Positions 28,152 through 37,700 of a stretch of 64,000 nt of DNA are shown here, piece after piece. Within the stretch, counting starts at the first letter, position 1. Every line of letters begins with the position of its first letter. A program made the position numbers and the translations under genes. A model generated the notes under the pieces. The model was given only the letters and a program-made list of their open reading frames with translations, was not told where the DNA came from and ran no database searches. This DNA comes from Streptococcus infantis (lineage in GTDB: Bacteria; Bacillota; Bacilli; Lactobacillales; Streptococcaceae), in the NCBI RefSeq assembly GCF_019929575.1, contig NZ_JAHZPU010000001.1:1-64000 (forward strand), read 5' to 3'.

Positions 28152-28249
28152 TTCTATCCCTTCTTTCTTTCAACCATTTTACCACTTTTTATAGGAGAAA
28201 GGTAGTGGAAATCAACATTTTACCAAGTAACTTACTCTTATAACAATAA

Positions 28250-28269
28250 AAGAATCACAAATGTGATCC
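28250..28269 (-). terminator. Weak terminator after yidD
   Basis: On the minus strand GGATCACATTTGTGATTC followed by TTTTATTG forms a short hairpin with a U-rich tail overlapping the last codons of yidD. The stem is short (about 5-7 bp), so strength is uncertain. Confidence 0.4.
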
Positions 28270-28509
28270 TTCTTCTCTTGTATTTCGCTTTAATGAAAAA
28301 TGGTCTGGCACTGGATCTTTACCCGTTTCAGACCAAGGATGGCAACGTAAAATCCGAGCCAAGCCCATCAAAACTCCCTTGAAGCCATGTTTTTCAATAG
28401 CCTGAATCATGTAATTTGAACAAGTGGGCTCAAAGCGACAAGAGGGGGGAAAGGCTGGTGAGATAAAGCGTTGGTAAAAGCGCACTGGCGCAATTAAGAT
28501 TTTTTTCAT
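28255..28509 (-). CDS. yidD: Membrane protein insertion efficiency factor YidD
   Basis: An 84-residue protein of the YidD family, which aids YidC-dependent membrane insertion. The family core is complete: [27 protein letters not shown] (cysteines in PSCRF and PTCSNY), then [14 protein letters not shown] membrane-associated amphipathic N terminus is expected. Its start overlaps the stop of rluB by one base. It is the last gene of the murI-to-yidD operon. Confidence 0.95.
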   Translation of the reverse strand: MKKILIAPVRFYQRFISPAFPPSCRFEPTCSNYMIQAIEKHGFKGVLMGLARILRCHPWSETGKDPVPDHFSLKRNTREEGSHL

Positions 28510-29234
28510 TATTTATTATTTGTTACAGCCATGGTGTGTAGCTGGCTGATTTCTTTTTTATTGAGACGGCGTGATTCTCCTGGACGAAGTCCTGTCAAGT
28601 CTAAATGTCCAAAACGTGTCCGAGACAACTTATCCACTTGGAGCCCAACTGCTTCAAACATCTTTTTAACTTGGTGATTGCGTCCTTCATGAATGGTTAG
28701 CTGAACAACCGAACGGTTTTTAACAGGATCTACTTTGAGAATTTCATAGACGGCCGGCTTGGTTTTCTTGCCTTCAATTTCAACGCCTCGAGTCAAAGGA
28801 CGGAGGTTTTCTTTGTTGGCAATCCCTTTTACACGCGCAACATAGACTTTGTCGATCTCATTTCGAGGGTGAATCATCTCGTCTGTAAAGTCCCCATCAT
28901 TGGTCAAAATCAAGACTCCAGATGTGTCCCAATCCAAACGTCCCACAGGGTAAATCCGTTCTTTCACATTAGGCAAGAGATCCACAACAGTCTTGCGACC
29001 CTTGTCATCTGTCACACTGGAAATCACACCGCGCGGTTTGTTAAGCAGATAGTAGACTTTTTCTTCGTTGTAGATTGGTTGGCCTTCAACTTCGACCTTG
29101 TCGCCTGACTTAATGGTCGTTGCTAGTTCACGTACTACCTGTCCGTTAACCGTCACCAAGCCTTGCTTGATCAACTCTTCTGCTTTTCTCCTACTGGCCA
29201 CACCTGCGTGGGCAATATATTTATTGATTCTCAT
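28509..29234 (-). CDS. rluB: 23S rRNA pseudouridine synthase, RluB/RsuA family
   Basis: A 241-residue enzyme with an N-terminal S4 RNA-binding domain ([22 protein letters not shown], residues 1-60) and a RsuA/RluB/E/F catalytic domain. The catalytic aspartate is in [17 protein letters not shown] near residue 102. It isomerises a uridine in 23S rRNA, by analogy U2605. It overlaps scpB by 14 nt, the conserved scpA-scpB-rluB arrangement of Firmicutes. Confidence 0.93.
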   Translation of the reverse strand: MRINKYIAHAGVASRRKAEELIKQGLVTVNGQVVRELATTIKSGDKVEVEGQPIYNEEKVYYLLNKPRGVISSVTDDKGRKTVVDLLPNVKERIYPVGRLDWDTSGVLILTNDGDFTDEMIHPRNEIDKVYVARVKGIANKENLRPLTRGVEIEGKKTKPAVYEILKVDPVKNRSVVQLTIHEGRNHQVKKMFEAVGLQVDKLSRTRFGHLDLTGLRPGESRRLNKKEISQLHTMAVTNNK

Positions 29235-29790
29235 CTTCTTCTATCCTTTCACCAAATAATTGGCTTTCTTGTGCTTGAATATCAAGTTCATCTATCACTG
29301 GTAATTCTTCCAGATGATTAATACCCATGTAATCTAGGAAATAATCCGTAGTTACATAGAGATTAGGGCGACCCAAAACCTCTTTTTTCCCGTCTTCCTT
29401 TATCAGATCAAAAGCCTGCAACTTTGCCAAGGCTCCACTCGAGTTGACCCCACGGATGGCATCAATTTCTATCCGTGTGATAGGCTGCTTATAAGCAATG
29501 ATGGACAAGGTTTCTAGCGCAGCTCGAGATAGACTCTGGTTGATGGGCGCCTTAGAATATTCTTTCAAAATAGCTGCAAATTGAGGCTTGGTTACCAATC
29601 TATAGGCACCACCTGTCTCAATCAAGGCTAAACTGGAATCCTGGTCTTTTTCATACTTTTTGGCTAATTTTTCAAGACTTTGCTGAATCCCAGTCGGTGG
29701 CAAAGAAAGGAGTTCAGCCAACTGGCGAATCCTTATCCCCTCTTCACCCGCTACAAACAAGAGCGCTTCTATTTCTGCTAAAGTACTCAT
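29221..29790 (-). CDS. scpB: Segregation and condensation protein B
   Basis: A 189-residue protein with two winged-helix domains, the kleisin-associated subunit of the SMC-ScpAB condensin. The family core [31 protein letters not shown] and [18 protein letters not shown] are recognisable. The C terminus is acidic. It follows scpA by 12 bp and overlaps rluB. It acts with SMC, encoded elsewhere, in chromosome folding and segregation. Confidence 0.95.
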   Translation of the reverse strand: MSTLAEIEALLFVAGEEGIRIRQLAELLSLPPTGIQQSLEKLAKKYEKDQDSSLALIETGGAYRLVTKPQFAAILKEYSKAPINQSLSRAALETLSIIAYKQPITRIEIDAIRGVNSSGALAKLQAFDLIKEDGKKEVLGRPNLYVTTDYFLDYMGINHLEELPVIDELDIQAQESQLFGERIEEDENQ

Positions 29791-29802
29791 ATTTCCTCTC
29801 TA

Positions 29803-30537
29803 TCAAGCCTGACTTTGTTCTACTTGATTTTCGTCTTTCTTTTTCATGAGATAGATATCTCCAAAGCTCTCTTTTTGAATTAAGAGAATTTCTTGGGTTT
29901 TAATCAACTCCAAGGTCGCTAAAAAGAGCGTGATGACCTCTTGTAAATCCTTGGTTTCTTTAAACAAATCTTGCAAGCATAATTGCTGACCTTCAAGTAA
30001 GGCTTCTCGGACGATAACCATCATATCCTCAATCTTGTACTCATCTCGTAAAATGGTTGTGTGACTTTGCGAGAATTCTTCCTTTTTCTTGGAAAGCAAG
30101 TTTGAAAAGGCTAAGAAAAGATCGATAGTAGTCTTATCGTGGACAAGTTCAGCATCCTCATAAATCAACTCTGTCGGCGCTTTTGAGTAATATTGAGCTC
30201 GCTCTTGATGCTTCACTTCCAACTGCTCTCCCAAAAGTTTAAACTTGCGGTATTCTTCGATTTGAGAAAGGAGGTCCTGCTCCAGGTCATCCTCTAGGTC
30301 TGTCACTTCTGCAACCTTCGGCAAGAGCTTGCGACTCTTGATCAGCATGAGTTGACTAGCCATGACCATGTACTCACCTGCGACTTCCAAACGCATAGCT
30401 TGTAATGTCGAGATATAGGCTAGATATTGCTCGATAACCTCTGTAATCGGCACATCATAGATATCCATCTGGTACTTTGAAACCAAGTGCAAAAGAAGAT
30501 CCAAAGGTCCTTCAAAATCTTTTAATTTAATATCCAT
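29803..30537 (-). CDS. scpA: Segregation and condensation protein A (kleisin)
   Basis: A 244-residue kleisin bridging the SMC heads. The N-terminal [25 protein letters not shown] is diagnostic; a middle helical region binds ScpB and the C-terminal winged helix includes [21 protein letters not shown]. Length is normal for streptococci. The start shares one base with the stop of the XerD-like gene, so the two are translationally coupled. Confidence 0.95.
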   Translation of the reverse strand: MDIKLKDFEGPLDLLLHLVSKYQMDIYDVPITEVIEQYLAYISTLQAMRLEVAGEYMVMASQLMLIKSRKLLPKVAEVTDLEDDLEQDLLSQIEEYRKFKLLGEQLEVKHQERAQYYSKAPTELIYEDAELVHDKTTIDLFLAFSNLLSKKKEEFSQSHTTILRDEYKIEDMMVIVREALLEGQQLCLQDLFKETKDLQEVITLFLATLELIKTQEILLIQKESFGDIYLMKKKDENQVEQSQA

Positions 30538-31271
30538 TATCTATATTTTTCCAAGGTCATGACTGTCTTTAATCCTAATTTTTTAGCAATTTCGTACAAG
30601 TCAACCTTTTCTTCGATTTGTCTTAATATAAACTGTTCTCTCAATCCTTGAGCCGATAAATCTGAAAAACCTTTTTCCTTTAGAAAGGCTTCTAACTGAC
30701 GAAAGGCCCACTGACGGGAGTATGGCTTCCCAGCTTTTTCAAAGAGATAGGTCTGCCCCATCAAGGGTTCTAACTCTGCAAGCAAGTTTGTAGGAAGGCT
30801 CAAGATTCTTTGTTGAGAAGCTTTATTGATTCTCAATACTTGAAAGTCTAGATTCACATCATTTGTTTTTAAGGCTAGAATTTCACTTGGTAAGAGGCCC
30901 AATTCAACTATCAGTAAGGCCAACAAGCGTCCCTCTGGATAGGCACTTTCTTGCCAGAAAGAACTCAAGTCTAAAAGCTCTGACTTGACTTGTTTTTTCT
31001 CAGCCTGTTTCGGCAATTCTAAACGATAAAAGGTGCCAATTTCCCCCTTCTGGTATAAAAAGTAAAGAAATTGATTGCAAGCAGAAACCTTACGCTTTTG
31101 GGCACTGATTTTAAACTGAGATAGTTGAGCTTGGTAGATTTTTAAACTTGTCTCAGAGATTCGTTCTCCAATCAAATCTAAAAACTGCTCCAAGTCATAC
31201 TTATAGGATTGCTTAGAATTTACAGACAAACCTTGTTTTTCTTCTAAAAATACTGAAATTCCTTCTCTCAT
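30537..31271 (-). CDS. XerD-like tyrosine recombinase homologue, degenerate catalytic residues
   Basis: A 244-residue member of the tyrosine recombinase superfamily: an N-terminal SAM-like domain (about 1-95) and a catalytic-domain fold. Several key residues are absent: the first arginine motif (usually GLRVSE) reads [11 protein letters not shown], the usual LRH reads LREQF, and the usual LGH reads LGL; a tyrosine remains at the very end (LEKYR). It is therefore probably not a standard recombinase. Streptococci use XerS for dimer resolution, and this XerD-like gene is conserved beside scpAB. It overlaps cbpB by 4 nt. Confidence 0.85.
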   Translation of the reverse strand: MREGISVFLEEKQGLSVNSKQSYKYDLEQFLDLIGERISETSLKIYQAQLSQFKISAQKRKVSACNQFLYFLYQKGEIGTFYRLELPKQAEKKQVKSELLDLSSFWQESAYPEGRLLALLIVELGLLPSEILALKTNDVNLDFQVLRINKASQQRILSLPTNLLAELEPLMGQTYLFEKAGKPYSRQWAFRQLEAFLKEKGFSDLSAQGLREQFILRQIEEKVDLYEIAKKLGLKTVMTLEKYR

Positions 31272-31729
31272 TTGCTTCGAATCTCATATTCCTTACTAAA
31301 GTCATGCAAGAGAGCATTTACTGCCTTGAGGATGGACTTACGCGTGATAATGCCTTGGAAAATCCCCTCTGCATCCACAACTGGTAAGAAGGACTCGTCC
31401 ACTAGCTTGTGCAAAACATCCGTGAGGCGATAGTCTGGACTGACAACTGCTACGTCCTTCTTGGTCATGTGCACGATATCCGTGTCTGCCATAGCTTCCT
31501 GACTCAAGCCCTGCTCCATCTGGTAGGCCAGAATGTCTCTAAGTCCAATGGTTCCGACAAATTCTTTCTCATCAGTCACTACTGGCACTCTGGTATAGGT
31601 CATCTGGCTAAGGAGGAGAATTGCATGATCTGCATTGTGGCTATCAATGAGTACAGCCAAATTTTCAGCAGGAGTTAAAAAGGTTTCCTCTTGCTCCAGT
31701 AAAAACTGTTCAAACTCCTTGGCAATCAT
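31268..31729 (-). CDS. cbpB: CBS-domain protein, CbpB/DarB-like c-di-AMP binding candidate
   Basis: A 153-residue protein consisting of two CBS motifs (about residues 18-70 and 85-140: HAILLLSQMTYTRVPVVTD and DYRLTDVLHKLVDESFLPVVDAEG). It matches the short DarB/CbpB (YkuL) class, which binds cyclic di-AMP and, in Bacillus, modulates the (p)ppGpp synthetase Rel. The ligand here is inferred from family. It overlaps its neighbours on both sides by 4 nt (ATGA), consistent with coupled translation. Confidence 0.82.
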   Translation of the reverse strand: MIAKEFEQFLLEQEETFLTPAENLAVLIDSHNADHAILLLSQMTYTRVPVVTDEKEFVGTIGLRDILAYQMEQGLSQEAMADTDIVHMTKKDVAVVSPDYRLTDVLHKLVDESFLPVVDAEGIFQGIITRKSILKAVNALLHDFSKEYEIRSK

Positions 31730-32247
31730 CGAGCAAACTCCTTGGATAAGCCTGGATAGACCTCATGGTTACGTGTCAAAAAGTCCACTTTAAAGTAGCT
31801 ATCATCAATCTCTACACGGGCATAGAGGCATTCTCTGATAGTCCCACGTGGCTGACTGATAGAACCAGGGTTTAGAAAGAGAGTCTTCCCTTCCATCCAA
31901 GCGTTTGGAACATGCAAGTGCCCATAAAGACAGATATCTGCATCTTCTTCCTGCGCCCAGAAATCAAGCTTTTGGAAATTGAAGTTAATGTCAAATAAGT
32001 GTCCATGGGTCTGGATGATCTTGGTAGGACCCAGTTGAGTCACCAAGCGTTCTGGATAATCTGAATAAAAATCCATGTTCCCTCTGACGACCTGGATTCC
32101 TTCCCAGAGGGGTGAATCTGGGCGAAGCTCAGAGTCACCATCGTGAAAAATAGCATCGACTTTCCCCAGATAGCGGTTACGGATTTCTTCTACAATCAAG
32201 CTATCTCCGTGGGAGTCACTCATTACAATGATGGTTTGCTTTGCCAT
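31726..32247 (-). CDS. YfcE/MJ0936-type metallophosphoesterase
   Basis: A 173-residue phosphodiesterase of the MJ0936/YfcE class. Metal ligands appear in [41 protein letters not shown]-like ([11 protein letters not shown]), and CLYGHLHVP. Natural substrate unknown; relatives hydrolyse model phosphodiesters. The start lies inside the 3' end of rdgB (25-nt overlap), an arrangement widely kept in streptococci. Confidence 0.88.
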   Translation of the reverse strand: MAKQTIIVMSDSHGDSLIVEEIRNRYLGKVDAIFHDGDSELRPDSPLWEGIQVVRGNMDFYSDYPERLVTQLGPTKIIQTHGHLFDINFNFQKLDFWAQEEDADICLYGHLHVPNAWMEGKTLFLNPGSISQPRGTIRECLYARVEIDDSYFKVDFLTRNHEVYPGLSKEFAR

Positions 32248-33194
32248 GATGGAAATACCTCCAAAAGTTTCTTAACGGCTAAGGCACGGTGGGATTGACT
32301 ATTTTTTTCTTCGAGGGTTAATTCAGCTGATGATTTGCCAGTTTCTCCTACTAAAAAGAGCGGATCATAACCAAAGCCATTTTCACCCTTAGGTTCAAAG
32401 TTAATGTAGCCTGGCCAATCAGCTTCGACCACCAAGCTTTCCTTACCTGGGCTAGCTACGACCAGGGTTGTATGGAATTGAGCTGAACGGTCCTTGAGTT
32501 CAAAGACCATGGCTAATTCGTGCAAGAGTTTAGCATTATTTTCTTGGTCAGTAGCCCCTACTCCTGCAAATCGAGCTGACCAGACACCTGGCAATCCACC
32601 GAGGACATCGACTTTGAGACCTGAGTCATCTGCTAGCACCATCTTGCCTGTTAATTTGGAGATGGTTTCAGCCTTAAGGCGAGCATTTTCTTCAAAGGTC
32701 ATACCTGTTTCAGCTACTTCAGGCAGATCAGGATAGTCATTGAGATTTTCTACATCATAACCTAGCTTATCAAAGATAGCACGAAATTCCTTGGTCTTGC
32801 CCTCGTTACGAGTTGCAATCAGCAAAGTTTCTCTGACCTTGTTTGTCTCAAAGAAATCTTGAACGTTGACTCCTTCTTTAGGCAATTCCACATGCAGAAG
32901 TTGACCATTTTCAACTAAGAGCAAGGCACCTTGACGTTGAATGACTTCTAAGTTTCGGTTCGCTTCTTGGTTGAGAATATCTACCACAAAAGAGAGTAAG
33001 CGATAGGCTGAACCATATCGTAAAACAGTGACTGAAAGCGGAAATCCTCGCTCCTCATCTCGAAAGATTTTGGCTAAATCAAACAAAGGAAACGCTAAGT
33101 CATCATCCGTCAAAGTCCGAATGCCACCAAAAACACTGTAGGATCCAACATACCAGTCCTGGTCGTCCTTGTATTCATAAATTTTGTTTGTCAT
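32223..33194 (-). CDS. rdgB: dITP/XTP pyrophosphatase with N-terminal extension
   Basis: A 323-residue protein. Residues about 125-323 are the RdgB/Ham1 enzyme that hydrolyses non-canonical dITP, ITP and [53 protein letters not shown] and [10 protein letters not shown]. Residues 1-120 are a streptococcal extension not needed for the core fold and of unknown role. The start is set at 33194 ([14 protein letters not shown]), which overlaps the murI stop by 4 nt; the longer frame would start within murI. Confidence 0.93.
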   Translation of the reverse strand: MTNKIYEYKDDQDWYVGSYSVFGGIRTLTDDDLAFPLFDLAKIFRDEERGFPLSVTVLRYGSAYRLLSFVVDILNQEANRNLEVIQRQGALLLVENGQLLHVELPKEGVNVQDFFETNKVRETLLIATRNEGKTKEFRAIFDKLGYDVENLNDYPDLPEVAETGMTFEENARLKAETISKLTGKMVLADDSGLKVDVLGGLPGVWSARFAGVGATDQENNAKLLHELAMVFELKDRSAQFHTTLVVASPGKESLVVEADWPGYINFEPKGENGFGYDPLFLVGETGKSSAELTLEEKNSQSHRALAVKKLLEVFPSWQSKPSL

Positions 33195-33985
33195 AATGTT
33201 ACATGCTCCACATGAATCTCTTTTTCCAGCCATTCTGCTCCTATCTGGGCAAAACTTTGGCTATTTGCAGTTGTGTAAAAACGGTGTTGAAGGGACGCCG
33301 CATCTCGGCTACGGTTAATCTCAAAGTAATTGAGCAAGACTGAAATATCACGCACACACTCAGCTCCGCTATCAATCAGCTGAACCTTAGGCCCCATGAC
33401 ATTTTGAATAATGGGTCTGAGGAGTGGATAATGAGTACAGCCTAAAATCAAGCTATCTACTTTTCCGACTAAGGGACGCAAGGTTTCATAAACAACTTTC
33501 TTGGTCACACTGGTCGATAGAGCACCTGACTCGACCAAGGGAGCAAACTTAGGGCAGGCCAAGCTTTCCACTTGTAAATCTGGGTCTAAATCATGAATCT
33601 TTTGTCGATAAATATCTGATTTTACCGTCATCGGGGTTCCAATCACACCGATTTTCCCACCTTGACTCGCTTTGATGGCTGCTGATGCACCAGGCAAAAT
33701 CACACCCAACACCGGAATATCCAACTTAGCTTTAATCTCTTCCCAGACGACTGCCGTTGCTGTATTACAAGCAATAACAATCATCTTAACATCCTTGGTC
33801 AAAAGAAAGTTGACCAGTTGCCAAGTATATTCACGAATCTGCTCAGCAGGACGGGGACCATAAGGAGCCCGTGCCGAATCTCCAATATAGACGATTTCTT
33901 CATGGGGAAGCTGGCGCATGAGTTCACGTACAACCGTCAAACCTCCAACGCCCGAATCCAAAAAACCAATCGGTCGATTATCCAT
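33191..33985 (-). CDS. murI: Glutamate racemase
   Basis: A 264-residue enzyme making D-glutamate for peptidoglycan. Both catalytic cysteines are present: [14 protein letters not shown] (about residue 73) and [11 protein letters not shown] (about residue 183), together with [11 protein letters not shown] and [13 protein letters not shown]. It is the first gene of a nine-gene operon with mostly overlapping frames running to yidD. Also called racE or murI. Confidence 0.96.
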   Translation of the reverse strand: MDNRPIGFLDSGVGGLTVVRELMRQLPHEEIVYIGDSARAPYGPRPAEQIREYTWQLVNFLLTKDVKMIVIACNTATAVVWEEIKAKLDIPVLGVILPGASAAIKASQGGKIGVIGTPMTVKSDIYRQKIHDLDPDLQVESLACPKFAPLVESGALSTSVTKKVVYETLRPLVGKVDSLILGCTHYPLLRPIIQNVMGPKVQLIDSGAECVRDISVLLNYFEINRSRDAASLQHRFYTTANSQSFAQIGAEWLEKEIHVEHVTL

Positions 33986-34157
33986 ACAGTCTTCTTTCTA
34001 GTATTTTTTCTGATTGATAGTTCATTATCATTACATTTCTTCCTGAAATTGCTGACAGACTGGGTAGCTCCCCACTGTCTCCCTCTTAATCATAATCAAA
34101 TATCAATAGAATGCAAGGAAAAAGTCTTGTCTCTAAATATCAGTCAAACATAGTGAG

Positions 34158-34187
34158 AAGTCTGGAACTTTCATCCCAGACTTTTCC
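34158..34187. terminator. Terminator after yneF
   Basis: AAGTCTGG (34158-34165) pairs with CCAGACTT (34176-34183). It lies 3' of the minus-strand yneF (stop at 34191) and is followed by TTTTCC on the plus strand. The 33986-34157 gap otherwise shows no gene and presumably holds the murI promoter. Confidence 0.7.
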
Positions 34188-34190
34188 TAT

Positions 34191-34436
34191 TTATTTCTTT
34201 TTATTGTTAGCAAGGGCTGCTTTTTGTTGGCGAATGATTTGGTGGTAAACTTGTTGTACTTTAGCTTCGCTTGGCTTTTGACCGCTTGCACTCAACAGAG
34301 TACGAACTGCTTCTGCATTCAAACGTGGGTTATCCGCAAATTCTTTTTCGATTTGCTTGCGCACCAAGTACATACCTCCAAGAGCTCCTCCTAGAAAAGC
34401 TAAAAGAATCAATACAATTGCTAAAATAAGGTTCAT
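34191..34436 (-). CDS. YneF family small membrane protein
   Basis: An 81-residue protein with one N-terminal membrane helix ([23 protein letters not shown]) and the conserved UPF0154/YneF cytoplasmic part ([36 protein letters not shown], recognised in pieces). A basic lysine-rich C terminus follows. Function is not established. Standalone gene with its own terminator. Confidence 0.9.
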   Translation of the reverse strand: MNLILAIVLILLAFLGGALGGMYLVRKQIEKEFADNPRLNAEAVRTLLSASGQKPSEAKVQQVYHQIIRQQKAALANNKKK

Positions 34437-34620
34437 AACATTTCTCCTGTTTCTTTTTGAATCTTCTATATTATACCATAAAGTCCCACGCCTGACTAGT
34501 TTGAGTTACGCTTTCATAAGGGTTGGTAATTACTCAGATTATTTTTTATCTCTGATCTTTTTCAATAGAATTAAAAAGAACTAAAATTTGGTAAAATAAA
34601 GTCATTTCCCCTGAAAGCCC

Positions 34621-34649
34621 TTGCAATCGCTTTGTTTATTTGTTATATT
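34621..34649 (+). promoter_or_regulatory. Promoter with overlapping cre of the GH95 gene
   Basis: TTGCAA (34621-34626), a 17-bp spacer and an extended -10 TGT-TATATT (34641-34649) form a plausible sigma-A promoter. The -35 lies within TTGCAATCGCTTTGTT (34621-34636), which fits the 16-bp cre consensus with one deviation, so CcpA could compete with RNA polymerase. The rest of the 34437-34741 gap shows no gene. Confidence 0.55.
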
Positions 34650-34706
34650 AAGATTATCTGAAAAAATCACACATATTTCTGCAAGACTTATTTTTTTAAA
34701 AGAGAA

Positions 34707-34720
34707 TGTATGCGCTTACA
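34707..34720 (+). promoter_or_regulatory. cre site in the GH95 leader
   Basis: TGTATGCGCTTACA differs at a single base from the ideal palindromic cre TGTAAGCGCTTACA. It lies about 50 bp downstream of the -10 and just ahead of the SD, a roadblock position. Confidence 0.75.
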
Positions 34721-34741
34721 GATTGAAGAAAGGAGAATTTT

Positions 34742-37700
34742 GTGGATAAGAGATATTGGGAAAAATCCTGTAAGTATAGCATCCGCAAACTAAGTGTCGG
34801 AGCTGCCTCTGTTTTACTTGGTGCTGTTTTTTTAGCAGCACAGGGTGTGGCTGCTGATGGTGTCGAGATTCCGGAAAGTGAGGCAACCATTACTGAAACC
34901 TCTGCTAAACCTGAGACGAATGTAGAGGAAGTTCTTGTTTCTAACACAGAGACTCAGCCTGTAGCTGAATCAGCTGAAAAGCAAACAAACTCAGAGGTAG
35001 AACCACCTCAAACTGCTAGTCAGTCAGAACCAAGTGCTACTACCGCCCCTGCTGACAATAAGGAGAGTGAGAAACCAGAACTTCCTGTGAATAAGCAAGA
35101 ACATTACGAACTACATTACAACCAACCAACTGCTCCTTCCTATGACGGATGGGAAAAACAAGCCCTTCCAGTAGGAAATGGAGAAATGGGTGCCAAAGTC
35201 TTTGGATTGATCGGTGAAGAAAGAATCCAGTACAATGAGAAAACACTTTGGTCTGGAGGCCCACAACCTGATAGTCAAGACTATAACGGAGGAAACTACA
35301 AAGACCGCTACAAAGTCTTAGCCGAAATTCGTAAGGCCCTAGAGGACGGTGATCGTCAAAAAGCCAAACAACTAGCAGAGAGAAATTTGGTTGGACCAAA
35401 CAATGCCCAATACGGTCGCTATCTGGCCTTCGGTGATATCTTCATGGTCTTTAATAACCAGAAGAAGGGCTTGGAAAATGTTACCGACTATCATCGTGGC
35501 TTAGATATTTCTGAAGCTATCACAACTACCTCTTATACCCAAGATGGGACAAGTTTCAAACGTGAGACCTTCTCTAGTTACCCAGATGACGTCACTGTTA
35601 CCCACCTGACTAAAAAGGGAGATAAGACGCTTGACTTTACACTTTGGAACAGCTTGACAGAGGACCTGATTGCTAATGGAGACTATTCTTGGGAGAATTC
35701 TAAATACAAACAAGGGACTGTCAGTGTAGATTCTAATGGTATTTTGCTCAAGGGTACTGTCAAAGACAATGGTCTGAAATTTGCCTCCTATCTTGGTATC
35801 AAGACTGACGGACAAGTCACTGCTCAAGATGGTTATTTAACCGTTACAGGAGCAAGTTATGCAACACTGCTACTCAGTGCCAAGACTAATTTTGCTCAAA
35901 ATCCGAAAACCAATTACCGCAAGGATATTGATGTAGAAAAAACTGTCAAATCTATCGTAGAAGCTGCCAAAGCCAAAGACTATGAGACTCTGAAAAATGA
36001 CCACATCAAGGATTACCAAAGTCTTTTCAATCGTGTTCAACTAAACCTCGGCGGTAGCAAGTCTAATCAAACTACAAAAGAAGCTCTTCAAACCTATAAT
36101 CCAACAAAAGGACAAAAACTAGAAGAACTCTTCTTCCAATACGGACGTTACCTACTGATCAGTTCTTCTCGTAACCGGACAGATGCACTTCCAGCAAACT
36201 TGCAAGGTGTCTGGAATGCTGTAGATAATCCACCATGGAACTCAGACTACCACCTCAATGTCAACCTACAAATGAACTATTGGCCTGCCTACATGAGTAA
36301 TCTCGCAGAAACAGCTAAGCCAATGATCAATTATATCGATGACATGCGTTACTATGGTCGTATCGCTGCTAAAGAATACGCAGGTATCGAATCCAAAGAA
36401 GGTCAAGAAAACGGTTGGTTGGTTCATACTCAGGCGACACCATTTGGCTGGACTACTCCTGGCTGGAACTATTATTGGGGTTGGTCTCCAGCTGCCAATG
36501 CTTGGATGATGCAAAACGTCTATGACTACTACAAATTCACCAAGGATGAAACTTATCTTAAGGAAAAGATTTATCCAATGCTCAAGGAAACTGCTAAGTT
36601 CTGGAATTCCTTCTTGCACTACGACAAGGCTAGTGACCGTTGGGTTTCTTCTCCATCTTACTCGCCAGAACATGGAACTATCACGATTGGGAATACCTTT
36701 GACCAATCTCTAGTTTGGCAGTTATTCCACGACTATATGGAAGCAGCCAATCATCTGAAAGTCGACCAAGACTTGGTGACAGAAGTGAAGGCTAAATTTG
36801 ACAAGTTAAAACCTCTTCACATCAACCAAGACGGCCGTATCAAGGAATGGTACGAGGAAGACAGCCCACAATTCACTAACGAAGGCATTGAAAACCATCA
36901 CCGCCACGTTTCTCATCTGGTTGGACTCTTCCCAGGTACTCTATTTGGCAAGGATCAGCCTGAATATCTAGAAGCTGCACGCGCAACCCTAAACCACCGT
37001 GGAGATGGTGGAACTGGTTGGTCTAAAGCCAATAAAATCAACCTCTGGGCTCGTCTCTTAGATGGAAATCGCGCCCACCGTTTGTTGGCAGAACAGCTCA
37101 GATTTTCAACTCTAGAAAACCTCTGGGATACGCACGCGCCTTTCCAAATTGATGGGAACTTTGGTGCAACCAGCGGTATGGCAGAAATGCTCCTTCAGTC
37201 TCACACAGGCTACATTGCCCCATTACCAGCCCTTCCAGATGCATGGAAAGACGGGCAAGTCTCAGGCTTAGTCGCTCGTGGTAACTTTGAAGTCAGCATG
37301 AAATGGAAAGAGAAAAATCTTGAAACGCTGTCCTTCCTTTCTAATGTTGGTGGAGACTTAGTCGTAGACTATCCAAATATCGAATCTAGTATTATCAAGA
37401 TTAATGGCAAGGAAGTTCAAGCTAGTCGCCTCAAAGATAACCGTATCCAACTTGCGACTCAAAAGGGTGATGTCATTACATTTGAAAACTTCCCTGGACG
37501 AGTGACTCGCTTATCAGCCCTTCGAAAAGATTCCGTCACAGCTGAACTCGACTTTAACACAGTTGAGGGAGCAACTCATTATGTCATCCGACGAGAAAGC
37601 AAGGATGAAAACAGCCAAACTCCTATCGTTCGTGAGTTCATCACCAACCAAACTCACTTTATCGATCGCTCAATTGATTCTAGTCATGCCTATACTTATA

